Origin: Nymphaea colorata
Taxonomy: Eukaryota > Streptophyta > Magnoliopsida > Nymphaeales > Nymphaeaceae
Direction of reading: 5' to 3'
Length of the DNA stretch: 64,000 nucleotides
NCBI RefSeq assembly: GCF_008831285.2
Contig: NC_045149.1
Location: 10,940,417 to 11,004,416 of the forward strand
This document shows positions 12,548 through 23,712 of the stretch, in pieces. Numbering within the stretch: position 1 is the stretch's first letter; each line of letters starts with the position of its first letter. Below the pieces are notes generated by a model. The model was not told the origin of the DNA and did no database searches. It worked only from the letters and a program-made list of their open reading frames with translations. Position numbers and translations under genes: made by a program.

Positions 12548-12903
12548 TTTTGGGTTGTGACCATGTGCCTGACCTACATCTCGTAATGTATGAGTGAGCC
12601 CGCTCATACGTTATGGTAATTAGTTACAACATTTTTATAGTAGTTATCTAAAACTGAAAAGGTTGTAACCCACTTGCTTTGTAACTGCCCAGCTGGGCAT
12701 ATGGGGAATCCAAGAAAGCCTATTTTATAAACCCAGCTATAAGGGTGGATTTTGAAGCAAACCCTAGAACGCTACATGCACCATGGTTTTTTAATTTAAT
12801 TTCTTTCTCTCTTCCTTTCTCTCCCGTTTTGTTGTTGTGCATGTTTAAGTTGCCGGCTAAGCATGATCATAGAGATCCTCGGTGGAACATCGAAGTTCCA
12901 ACA
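12548..12903 (+). repeat. 3' LTR of LARD-like element
   Basis: A 356-bp copy of the 7207-7598 LTR. The first dinucleotide is mutated (TT for TG); the end TTCCAACA is kept. Many substitutions and small indels separate it from the 5' copy. Confidence 0.8.
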
Positions 12904-13636
12904 CTTCCCACTATCAATATTGCGCATCCAATCAAAGTGCACGATTCTTTGAACTTTTCTGCAATTTATTTTATACCTGAAGGCTTCATATGAAGTTTAA
13001 CTTCACCAATTACATGTGTTGCTTAAATAAAGAGAGGTAACTGCAATAAAAAAGTTGCAGGGAATCAGGAATGACACTGGTGAGGTGTGGAGAAGAGGAT
13101 CAATCGGTAGAGCCTCTGTCCGATGCAGAGCATATCGGGTATTGGACCGGTCAAGATGTTAGACAAGACATCAAGGTAAGTGATCCATCCGTTAAGCCCA
13201 AGCATTTCAGGAATTTTGCTGGACAGGCGGTTATCATCTTGTCAATCTTTCATATTTACTGTCATGGTCAAATGTGTTTGAGCTATGGTTTCAACATTCA
13301 CCTATGTCGTGGTTTCTCTTTCTTGCCTGCTAGAAGATGGAAACCACTATGGATTTTGAACCTATATAACCTCCCTTGCTCATGATCTTCTGGTTGGAGA
13401 TCGTCCCTGCAGAGATTAAAAGCTTACTATACACATATGTAGATGTAGACACAAGTTGGTTTGTTTGGTACACGTGCACACATGAGAACACATCCATACA
13501 AGTTTTCAATTCCCACCAAATTGGCCAACAACTTAATAAGGATTTGGTGCCTTCTGCTACTAACATTTTACTTCTAAATACATTTAACCAATATATGGAC
13601 ATTTGATTTCACATCAATCCATCTAACAAGAAACAA
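12904..13636. other. Intergenic, nothing recognised
   Basis: Lies between the LARD-like element and a duplicated 330-bp segment. ORFs on both strands lack recognisable domains. Confidence 0.4.
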
Positions 13637-13970
13637 CTACGTGGAAAATTGAGATCCGCTTCACATATGCGAGTCTATCAAGATCGTTCTTCAAAGCTTT
13701 CATGGTAAAAATGGTGTTGTTTCCAAAAGAGACCTTGCAATGATTAGCAACACATCTCATGCAATCACCCCATAATATCAACATAATTAAAACTCTTTAG
13801 AGAAAACTCATAGAACTAAGAAGTCAAACTTACTAGATGTTCACCTAGCTCATTTGCCCTTTGGATTATATACTAAATTATTAACCTTCACAGTTGAAGT
13901 AATCACTGGATTTATCGCAAGTAATGCCTATTTTAGGAAAAAAAAAAGGTGGGGAGAGAGAGGGAGAGGT
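13637..13970. repeat. Duplicated 330-bp segment, copy 1
   Basis: Closely similar, in direct orientation, to 23386-23712. Shared blocks include GAGATCCGCTTCACATA, CAAGATCGTTCTTCAAAGCT and ACATAATTAAAACTCTT, ending in a purine-rich AGGAAAAAAA...GAGAGAG tail. The two copies bracket the NAT pseudogene. I do not recognise what the segment is. Confidence 0.8.
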
Positions 13971-16267
13971 TAGTTGGGCCCAAAACATAAGTGAAGATAT
14001 ACTTATGCATAAGCACATTCTATGATAACATGCTATGAAAATGATCTTCAATTGCCTACATAGTGGACCCAACCTAACTAGGACCCCAAGAAAAAATAGA
14101 ACAAGACAATATTGTAATTATCCATTGCTATACAAATGGGAAATGCATGATAGAGTTTGACAGATTGTAGAAAGAACAAGCATTAGAGTTTCAAATCCAA
14201 CGGAGTAACAAATTAAGACCATGATAGAGTTTTTACACTGACACAGTCTGCCTACCGGTGACCCAAATATTCCATCAAGTAGTATATGTACGCCTGTATA
14301 CAAGAAAAAAGGTGTGTCAATAATGTCCAATTCTCTCATTTGATGCTCAATTTAACGAATTACAACATCGTCATAGGAAAGGGAGGATTCTGACCAGCTA
14401 TCAGAATATAATCAAATCAATATGATAGCCCATGCGAATCACATACTGGTTTTGAGAATTATGTTATGGCTTTGAGAATTATAAGTCAAACCAAGAAAAA
14501 ACATGAAGCTAAATAAAATCATGAAAGGAAAAAAAAAAACCGGTTGAAGTTGAGGGATAGCTGAAGACCAATATCTGATGCTGTATTACCTTGAGAGAAA
14601 CAATGTAATGGCTTTATTTTTATCTTATTCAAGCTCATTTTCTATGGCTAGTATATGCCATCATTAACATCAAATAAATAATGATATAAAAGAGCGTGGT
14701 TAAACTGCACAACAACTGCAGATGAATATCATAAGGGAAAAAAATGTAATGGTTGTTATTTAAGGGAACCAGAATCAAAGTCTCTAAGAAAAGACTTCTT
14801 TGGATGCAATGGTGCACAAGATGTCTAATTTTATTAGTGCGCTGATTTCAGCTTATGAGTGCATGAGGTAGCACAATTGTGCTGATGACAGAATTTTGCT
14901 AGAAACAATATTGGAGAGCATAAAGGGGAAAAATAATCAGAATTTGTGGGTCTGCTATTGAACCTGTAAACCAAAGATTCGACTAAGGACATTTGCTTTG
15001 AGGAGGAGTAGTGCCGGAAAGCCCAGAAGCTGCATAAAATGCACCGGATGACTGCATCAAAGAGGAACTGATAAAAAAATTTTATCTAATGAACGTATGA
15101 TCTTTTATATGGTTCACACATTCTCCTCTGGTGTATCTCCATATTTGAATCAAGTGCAGCACCAATCATCCCAAATACATGACCTACATTGGAAATTGGA
15201 GGTCCCCATTGAAAAGAGTCGGGAAATCTGATCCTGCAATTTTAGTAGCACATGGTAATCACAGCCAAATAGTTGAGAATCAACATTCAAGTGAATTAAT
15301 TACTGGCCAATTTACCATGGAGAAGAGGATCCTAGATGACTTCTATCCACATAACAATGTTGCTTGGTCTCTGCAGGGGCTTTGTTATATGCACCACTAA
15401 TTGTCAGTAGAGCAGCAAATGACCAAACCAGAACACAGAAAAGCAAAGCAAACTTGTCAAGCACGGGGTAAGCTCTCGGATGGATGTGCTTTAAGTGCTG
15501 TAATGAATTAAGAAACAAGAAGATCACTTGAAATACTTCAGATAAAGAGTAAGAAATGCAGGACAGTAAAAAAAAATGTCATGGGTTAACCAATATGATT
15601 GCTTGTTGAACTCCAACTAGTGCAATCAGCATGGGCAAGCCAATTTCCACACGCTTGCCAACCTCAAGAAGCAAAAAGCAAAGTCAAAATGGTCATTCAT
15701 GCATTATAAATACGGTTCTATTTCTAACGCGGCTTGATTAAGTGAACTATTGAATCTAGTTAGAAATGAACATCAGAATCTAGATAGAAATGAACCTGGC
15801 CTGATATGAAAATTCATGGGTAAGTAGTTAGGTCAACTCAACTAAGTGCAATCACATGCACAGAAAGGTTCATCACACCTGACTCAAGGAAAAAATGCAC
15901 CTTCTAGGTTGGACATCTGACGTACAGAAAAATTCAATGGTTTCCTTCATTGAAAAGACTACTAGCATTGTAAGTATTTTGAAAATACAAACATGGTTGG
16001 ACTGTCTCTAGCAATAGCTAATGGCTACGTCAACAAAATGTGGAGTTCAAGGTGATCTGCACATAAAATATACATTGTGCAGAAAATCTAATCCAGTTAC
16101 ATGTGGAAATACTCTTTCAAACAATCCAAGACCAACCACACAAAACAACAGGAATTATCACAACAGCACTGAAGTGCCTGAAAATCATAAACACGATAAA
16201 GTTCAGATTTACAGAGTTGCAGGTTTTACAGTGAAAAAACAGCTCTTTACCTTGTGTAAGCACCCCT

Positions 16268-16745
16268 TGTAGGGATTTATCCCCTCATGGATACACAAAA
16301 CCAAATGTATATGCCCTAAACAAAACAGGATCATGCTCATGATAAATCATTGAATTAAACAAAACCTTAAACTTAAAGCAAAAGCGTACCTAAATCCATT
16401 TGAAGAACTGGACGGTAGATCATGGTAGGATCTTCCAGGGTCTTTACGGCGCACTTGAGGTCTCACTCAGATGGGGAAGAGGAAAACCCTAGAAACCAAT
16501 GTTTCAGGCAACCATTACACGACCCCAGTGACCACTACCATTTTATAAAAAGGACAATTATGGATTCCACCCATCAAAGAGTCCGTAATTACGTACCGGT
16601 ATCTATACATTTCAAAATTACCCCATACCATCTAAAATGACGTAATATCCCAAAATGCAATCACTTAAGCGGATATTTACGTTAAGACAGTCATAATGTC
16701 TGAAATTCTTCATAGACATATGTCGGCCCACCAAATGATCTTACA
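16268..16745 (-). repeat. 3' LTR of Copia 16.3-22.7 kb
   Basis: In minus sense it begins TGTAAGATCATTTGG and ends ATCCCTACA. It pairs with 22214-22691. Confidence 0.95.
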
Positions 16746-17299
16746 ATGTCCCACTTAGGCCAAATATGTCTATATACATTCAGACATTACACAAAACCTT
16801 AGGAGCTCATAATTGCTATCTTATTAAACATCATTTTCACCAATCTCGTCCATGACCATATCAACACAGAACCAAAGCGGCTTTCGCTACATAAAAATTA
16901 GCTAAACCTTCAATGATCACAAATGTTAACATGACATAGATTTGATATGGATGTATAGCATGAGAATTACATGCAATGTGATTACAACATGTCTATTCTC
17001 AACTGGTCCAACTTTAAAACCTTATGGAGATCAAAACATAAACACAGAATGGAACCAAAGAACTTTAAACTTTATTCTGCACAAAAACTGAATATGTGTC
17101 CATACATAAGAGCAAACAAAATACAAACTCCCACTAAACCAGCACATCATCCAAGGATAACACCCCCATACGAACAACATGTTCATGAAAGACCTTATGT
17201 GTTATACCCTTGATAAGCGGATCTACAATCATGGAGTTTGTCCCAATATGCTCTAGACACCTGACCATTCTGTATCCTCTCTTTAACAGCCCAAAAACT

Positions 17300-20200
17300 T
17301 AATGTCGATGTGCTTCGACTTTGACAAACTGTGGCTGTTATTAGAGTACATGACTGCTGAATTATTTTCACACAATAACCTTAGTGGTCTTTCTACACTA
17401 TACATAATGCGCAGCCCCTTGACAAAATTCCGCAATCATAAAACCTGATTGGATGTCATTATCTTGGCACCCAACAAAGTCAGAATCTGAATACCCAATG
17501 ATCTCCCATTGGTCTGGCTTCCTGTATGTGAGCATAAAACCTTTTGTTCTTTGTAAGTCCCTGAATACCCTTTTGGCTGTTTTCTAACGATCCATACCAG
17601 GATCACTTAAGTATCTGCATAACATTCTAACGATAAATGCAATATCCGAATGAGTACAAACCTGAGCATACATAAGGCTTCCCACAACAGACAAATAGGG
17701 AATCCTTTCCATTTTCTTAGATTCGATTTCACTTTTAGGGCACTGTTGGAGACTAAACTTTTCTCATTTAGCAACTGGAGTATCTCCTGGTTTACAATCC
17801 TTCATGTTATATCGCTGAAGCACATTATTAATGTAGTCCTTTTGTGATAATCCAAGAATACCCCGAGAACGATCTCGAAATATTTGGATCCCCAATACAA
17901 AAGATGCACAACCAAGATCCTTCATGTCAAACTTTGTTGACAAAAAATTCTTAGTTTCATGCAATATGCCCACATCATTACTTGCCAACAATATATCATC
18001 GACATATAAAACTAGAAAGATAAATTTACCCTCACTGAACTTTTGGTATACGCATTCATCAACCATATTAGTTTCAAAGCCAAATGAAACTATAACTTGA
18101 TAAAATTTGTAATACCACTGACGGGAAGCTTGCTTTAGACAATAGATGGATTTCTTCAGTTTGCAAACCATTTTCTTTGTATCTCCTAAAGCAAAGTTTT
18201 CTGGTTGCACCATATATATCGTTTCATCAATGTCTCCATTTAGAAACACTGTCTTAACATCCATCTGATGTAGCTCCAAGTCAAAATGAGCTACAAGTGC
18301 CATTATAGTCCTGAAAGAGTCTTTCGACGAAACTGGAGAGAAATTCTCTGTATAATCAATGCCTTCCTTTTGAGTAAAGCCCTTTGCAACAAGACGTGTC
18401 TTATACCTTTCGATGTTACCTAATGAATCCCTCTTAGTTTTAAATATCCATTTACAACCAATGGGTTTCACACCTTCAGGCAAGGAAACAACTTCCCATA
18501 CGTTATTGTCCATCATGAACTTTATTTCCTCATTCATGGCATCTATCCACTTAAGAGATTTAGAACTCTTTATTGCTTGCTAGAGGTTGACAGGATCATC
18601 CTCCATTAAGCCCATATCAACATCATGTTCTTGGAGATAGACAAAATCATTTGAAATTGTATTTCTCCTCTCTCTAGTGGATCTCCTCAATGGCACCTCT
18701 ACTTGATTTTCTTGATGTTGTTGAGTTTGTTCTTCAGTAAGGAGATCGATATCATTGCCTTCTTCTTAATATGTTGATGGAACAATGACATGAATGAATA
18801 CCTGTCTATTGCTTACAACATCTGTATGAGTGGACTTAGGTCCCTCTTCAAAGGCAATGTTTCTAACCTGGTCACCTCCCCCAAACTCAATATCCTCAAA
18901 GAAATGGACATTTCCTGTTTCAAAGAAAGACTTACTGGATGGATTATAAAACTTATAACCCCTTGACCTTTCAGAATACTCAACAAAATAACAGCTGACC
19001 GTCTTAGAGTCCAGTTTCCTTTCGCTTGGCCTATATGGCCTCGCTTCAGCTGGACATCCCCAAATATGAAAATGCCTCATACTAGGCGTTTTGTCTGTCC
19101 ACAATTCATATGGGGTTTTCGGAACTGCTTTTGATGGTACTCTATTTAGAATATAAGTTGCAGTCTTTAATGCCTCTCCCCAGAGGGACTCTGGTAAGGT
19201 AGAATGATTAATCATACTTCTTACCATATCCATAAGAGTCCTGTTTCGTCTCTCAGCAACACCATTCATTCTTGGAGAACCCGACATGGTGTATTGAGGG
19301 ACTATACCGCATTCCTCTAGGTACTTAGCGAAAGGTCCTGGGCGTTGTTCACCTGATCCATCAAATCTACCATAGTATTCACCACCACAATCAGATCTAA
19401 CGGCTTTAATCATTTTGCCTAATTGATTCTCAACTTCGGCTTTAAATGACTTGAAAACGTCTAAGGATTGAGACTTCTCATGAATCAAATACAGGTAACC
19501 ATAACGAGAGTAATCATTATGAACGTGATCAAATATTGTTGTCCATTCCAACAAGCCATAGGGAATGGACCACAAACATCCGTATGAATCAGTTCTAAGA
19601 CGTCTGAAGCTCTACTTGCTCCTGTTTTCTTAATGTTTGTTCGTTTTTCCTTTATACATTCAACGCAAACATTAAAGTCTGCAAAATCAAGGGACACAAG
19701 AATTCCATTTGACATAAGTCTTTTTATTCTTTTTTCAGAGATATGACCTAAGCGCCTATGCCATAATATAGCAGAATTCTCATTGGTTAATTTTCTTTTA
19801 GTACCATTAGACGTAACATGCAAGGTTTCATTATATGAAGCGACCGTATCAAGCAAATAGAGGTTATCGCTACTTGACAAAGAACCAGTGGCAATTAAAT
19901 TCGAATGCAGAAACAACTTAAATCTACTTCCTCCAAATAAACAATAATAACCAAATTTGTCCAATGAGGAAATAGAAACCAAATTCCGTCTAAAAGATGG
20001 TACTACATAAGTTTATGTCAAATTCAAATAACAACCAGTCTTTAACAATAACCAAAAATCTGCTATGGCTTCAACTTTCGCCTTCTTGCCATCGCCCACA
20101 TAGATGAATCTTTCAGCATAATTTGACGTTCGATAATTTGGGCAATCTTGCATAGAAACACTTATGTGAGTAGTAGCACCCGAATCTACCCACCAAGTGT

Positions 20201-20507
20201 GTCTAGGTACTGAAGTTAAATTAACCTCAGAACAAACCAAAGTGAGAAGTGTACCTTTCCCTTCACACCAAGCGTGATACTCAGTACAATCCTTCTTCAT
20301 ATGACCTTCACTCTTGCAAAAGAAGCAGCCTGATCGGCCTTCCTTATGGTTCTTTTGTTTTTTAATGGATGACTGGTCAACTGCAACTTCCTTAATAGTC
20401 TTTCTTTTCTTACTTTCAAAAAACGAATCATTTAACTCAAGAATAGTACTCAAATTTGCAGATATCATGGAAGCAGAACACACTGTACAAAGAACAAAAA
20501 ATACCAA
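17300..20507 (-). pseudogene. Copia Pol (zinc knuckle, protease, integrase, RT), broken
   Basis: In minus-strand order: zinc knuckle CFFCKSEGHMKKDC and protease WWVDSGATTHIS (20507-20013). Next is the pre-integrase HHCC region with LWHRRLGHISEKRIKRLM and the first integrase Asp (HTDVCGPF; 19982-19485). Then the second Asp in [11 protein letters not shown] and Glu in GVAERRNRT (19575-18766). Then the reverse transcriptase with LYVDDILLASND (18537-17764). A degenerate RNase H follows to about 17300. Breaks: a frameshift near 19500-19575, stops at 18766 and between integrase and RT, a stop after the RT at 17764, and further stops in RNase H. All catalytic motifs are otherwise readable. It cannot now produce a full polyprotein. 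Confidence 0.92.
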
Positions 20508-21089
20508 ACATGCTCACAATCAATACATGTACAAAGATGAAATAACAAACATAAATGAATTTAAATACAATGGCCTAAATCCCATCACAAGGTACCGGTG
20601 CAACGTTAATATCCAATCTTTGGATTGAAATACTAACTGCAAGTGGTATTCTTGGTCAACAATGAATATAGATAATTAACCCTCTCAAACAACGAGCCTA
20701 TCTTTGGATTGACTCGCTATTCACATGGAAACATGAAAAATTATCACATATTCATTGCCCTGTATACTTAAGCCTGACCAAACAATAATCCTCCTTTGGG
20801 TTGATCATTGCCCGCATGGATCAAATATACCATTATCTAATGTTCAAAACAGGCAAATTCATACAACAGAGGTCACTTTGGCGACATAAAGTACAAACTT
20901 ACTCATTTCAAACAACAGACATGGCCAAAGATAAAATTCATAATCCAAATATTCATCTAAAGTACATCCACAAATTTAAAACATGCAAAACATGATACAT
21001 GAATTAAAATTTACATAGAAATTTGCCCTACATTAAATCCAATACCAAAATGATTCAATGAAATAGGACCAAAAGAGTCTAAAATTTTA
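20482..21089 (-). other. AT-rich, intron-like segment where Gag is expected
   Basis: Between the leader and the zinc knuckle, the Gag domain typical of Copia is missing. Instead the minus strand carries three spaced copies of CAAYCCAAAGRW (near 20800, 20713 and 20620). It ends with TTTTTTGTTCTTTGTACAG just before 20482, which looks like a plant 3' splice site. It may be a spliced leader intron or filler after loss of Gag. Confidence 0.4.
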
Positions 21090-21425
21090 TGAACCGGTAC
21101 CATAATTGTGCTTAAGAGGGTCAAGAACCATTGAATCGGCCTTAAAACGGCCCGTATCGGTCATTAACCACAACTAAAACACCCACATAGCCCTAAACAG
21201 GACTGAACCGGTCCAAAAATTGGACGAACCGTTCAAAATTAGACCATATCGGTTCAAAAAAACCCACTGAACCGGTTAATAAATGGCTAAAACCGGTTCC
21301 AGAACTGAATGAACCGGTCTGAAATGCCCTGAATCGGTCTGAAAACTAACTGAATCAGTTTGAAAAGGTTCGAATCGGTTTCAAAACTGAATGAACCGGT
21401 TCATTTTTTAAAACAAGGCTGTATG
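21090..21425 (-). repeat. Degenerate GAACCGGTT repeat cluster
   Basis: More than ten copies of (G)AACCGGT/AATCGGT occur in about 330 bp, many forming the palindrome AACCGGTT. Spacing is irregular, often near 20 bp, with the common context CTGAACCGGTT...AAAA. It lies inside the Copia element between the GC-rich leader and the pol part. Confidence 0.8.
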
Positions 21426-21439
21426 GATACGAGTCGGAT

Positions 21440-22198
21440 CCGACAGGACCCGACCCGATCCGGCAAAAACTTAAAAGAGAGGCGCGCAGGCGGCAAAAGA
21501 TTTTTTTTTTCTAAATCCGATGAATCCGGATCGGGTCCTCAAGATTCGACCCGGTCCGCCCGCCCGCTCGACCACGTGAGCGATCGCGGGCGTTGCCTCC
21601 ACCGCTCGCTTGTTGAACGGCAGGCGAGCGGTGAAGCTCCACCGGTAGGCCACCCAACACCGTGGGTGGCCGCCGACGGGTGCCGCCAGCGTCGCCGGAC
21701 GTCGACCGCCACGATGGCAGACCAACGCCCACCAGTAACCGGCCGATTCTGGCCGGTTTCCCCTTCTTTTGCATTTTGCCCCTTTTGGATGGTCGGGCGG
21801 CTGTAACAGCGGCGGGAAAACCACCGGCGGGCGTCCTGAGACGTTGGGTCGGCGACGGCGGATCGCACGAGCCCGTCCGGCGACATCGAGGTAGCCGGTG
21901 GCAGCCCTTCGACGGCCGTCGCACCTTCCTTTCATCGCCCGCCCCTGCCGCTCCTGTTCCTTTCCCTTCATGGCTGCGACAGAAGCAAGGGAGCCACCGG
22001 CGGGTCGCGCCAGGACGGCTGGCAGCCGGCCATCGCCTTCCGGCGACGATTGCCTGCCGAAAAAACCAGCCGTTCATAGCCTCCCTGCACCTTAGGCGAC
22101 TGCAGCGGAAGCCCGACGGGCAGCCGAAGAACAGGGAAGAACCCAACGAGAAGACGCACAAAATCATCCAAAAGATCAACGATTCAACAATGTGCATA
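21440..22198 (-). other. GC- and CpG-rich leader of the Copia element
   Basis: This stretch begins immediately inside the PBS and is far more GC- and CpG-rich than anything around it. Long overlapping ORFs exist in several frames on both strands, as expected from GC bias. None shows a recognisable domain, so I treat it as untranslated leader or captured DNA. Confidence 0.6.
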
Positions 22199-22211
22199 GG
22201 CTCTGATACCA
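22199..22211 (-). other. Primer-binding site (tRNA-iMet)
   Basis: Plus-strand GGCTCTGATACCA is the complement of TGGTATCAGAGCC, two bases inside the 5' LTR. Confidence 0.92.
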
Positions 22212-22213
22212 AT

Positions 22214-22691
22214 TGTAGGGATTTATCCCCTCATGGATACACAAAACCAAATGTATATGCCCTAAACAAAACAGGATCATGCTCATGCTAAATCATTGAA
22301 TTAAACAAAACCTTAAACTTAAAGCAAAAGCGTACCTAAATCCATCTGAAGAACTGGACGGTACCTAGCGGTAGGATCTTCCAGGGTCTTTACGGCGCAC
22401 TTGAGGTCTCTCTCAGATGGGGAAGAGGAAAACCCTAGAAACCAATGTTTCAGGCAACCATTGCACGACCCTAGGGACCAGTACCATTTTATAATAAGGA
22501 CAATTACGGATTCCACCCATCAAAGAGTCCATAATTGCGTACCGGTATCTATACATTTCAAAATTACCCCATACCATCTAAAATGACGTAATATCCCAAA
22601 ATGCAATCACTTAAGCGGATATTTACGTTAAGACAGCGATAATATCTGAAATTCCTCATAGACATATGTCGTCCCACCAAATGATCTTACA
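22214..22691 (-). repeat. 5' LTR of Copia 16.3-22.7 kb
   Basis: 478 bp with TG...CA ends. It matches 16268-16745 with about 21 substitutions. Confidence 0.95.
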
Positions 22692-23385
22692 CCCCTTGCT
22701 CGACTGATAACCAAGCATGATGTTCAAGAAGGAAGTAACGATCAGTGATCCTTGTATGGCTCTTATGGTGTGAAAAGAGCTCTGCAATGTCTCTGTTTCT
22801 CAGTATCATGAAAAGGAAAACTCTCTCAGGTGGCAAAAGGCCCTATGATCCAAAAAAATCAATACAAAGAGCATCTTGGTGGGCTTTCTAGTTAAACTCT
22901 ACCTGTTCAGATGAGAATGAACGAATGTAAGGAGAAGTCAGAGATGCCAGACATGACGGGAATCATAAACCCAAATGATCCACCCATGACAGTAGGGAGA
23001 CATGACTCGACCAGAGTTTGGACCAATGTCAGAATAACTATAGCGTCCCCCTACATTTCCATTGGAAGAAGAAGAAAATGGTTCAAAGATTTTACACGTA
23101 TTTCTGTTTCCTATGAAAGAAGACAGAGTAGAGACGAAACTTACATGGTCTCCAACCATTAGAGGAACTGTGAGGGTGTAGATCATCATTGTGGTTCCTC
23201 GCATAACAATAAGATGTTGAAAACCCAGTATGATCGCTTTAGGTGTAAATTTATAGTACATAGAATTAGTTGCATAAAACAAGAATTTAAGAAGACATTG
23301 CGTCAATGACAGATCAGAGCATCCTTTTTCACAGGCATGAACCCACATACACGCCACTAGACATGCATTATCATGTTCACTACGT

Positions 23386-23712
23386 TACGTGGAATTGAGA
23401 TCCGCTTCACATACACAGGTCTACCAAGATCGTTCTTCAAAGCTCTCATGTTAAAAAATGTTGTCCTGTTTCCAAAGGAAACCTTGCAGTGATTAGAAAC
23501 ATATGTCATGCAATCACTCCATAGTCTCAACATAATTAAAACTCTTCAAAGAAACCTCATAGAACTGAGAGGTCAAACTTACTGGATGTCCACCTATCTC
23601 ATTTTCCCTTTGGAATATGTACAAAACTATTAACCTTCACAATTAAAGTAATCTGTGGATTTATTGCAAGCAAGTCCTATTTTAGGAAAAAAAGGAGAGA
23701 GAGAGAGAGGTC
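23386..23712. repeat. Duplicated 330-bp segment, copy 2
   Basis: Direct copy of 13637-13970. Here it lies 5' (minus sense) of the first detected NAT exon. Confidence 0.8.

Larger units (their letters stand above)
7207..12903 (+). mobile_element. Non-autonomous LTR retrotransposon (LARD-like), 5.7 kb
   Basis: Two directly repeated LTRs (7207-7598 and 12548-12903) bracket about 4.9 kb. A primer-binding site TGGTATCAGAGCC (7600-7612, complementary to plant initiator tRNA-Met) follows the left LTR after one base. A polypurine tract (CCAAGTGGGAT, about 12537-12547) precedes the right LTR. The orientation is therefore plus. The interior encodes no recognisable Gag, protease, integrase or reverse transcriptase, so it would have to be mobilised in trans, as known for LARD/TRIM elements. 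A hAT MITE (9199-10036) is nested inside. The flanks CCTTT and CTTCC are not a matching target duplication, so rearrangement or decay at an edge is possible. LTR divergence looks well above 10%: an old insertion. Confidence 0.75.
16268..22691 (-). mobile_element. Complete Copia LTR retrotransposon inserted in the NAT exon
   Basis: Two 478-bp LTRs (16268-16745 and 22214-22691) are flanked by a perfect 5-bp target duplication CCCCT (16263-16267 and 22692-22696). The PBS (TGGTATCAGAGCC in minus sense, 22199-22211) sits 2 bp inside the 5' LTR. A polypurine tract (AAGTGGGACAT, minus sense) adjoins the 3' LTR. Hand alignment of the LTRs gives about 21 substitutions and no indels (about 4%), so it is moderately young. 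The body holds a GC-rich leader (21440-22198), a CCGGTT-rich repeat (21090-21425), intron-like AT-rich DNA, then zinc knuckle, protease, integrase, RT and a ruined RNase H. The N-terminal Gag domain is absent. Confidence 0.93.
14205..23260 (-). pseudogene. Nucleobase-ascorbate transporter (NAT/NCS2) pseudogene split by a Copia element
   Basis: Minus-strand exons match the NAT family (plasma-membrane nucleobase/ascorbate permeases, about 530 aa) in order. 23236-23145 reads KAIILGFQHLIVMRGTTMMI and ends at donor GTAAGTTT. 23050-22903 reads LPTVMGGSFGFMIPV. 22781-22692 reads HTIRAIQGSLIVTSFLNIML and resumes at 16262-16251 before donor GTAAAG. 15662-15591 reads VGKRVEIGLPMLIALV. 15497-15316 reads HPRAYPVLDKFALLF, then LLTISGAYNKAP. 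15233-15137 reads IRFPDSFQWGPPI. 15051-14964 reads SSGAFYAASGLSGTTPP. 14293 to about 14205 reads GVHILLDGIFG. Defects: the Copia insertion, a stop in the second exon, a 1-base insertion in the 15051-14964 exon, a GT-to-AT donor at 15136, and stops replacing the NAT signature after TVSV. First exon and C-terminal exons were not found. Confidence 0.85.

Noticed and set aside
7202-12908. Target duplication for the LARD element
   Set aside because: The flanks CCTTT and CTTCC do not match, so none is claimed.
21511-22291. Long overlapping ORFs on both strands (233 and 209 codons)
   Set aside because: They arise in CpG-rich leader DNA of the Copia element, run across the LTR boundary, and show no domain.
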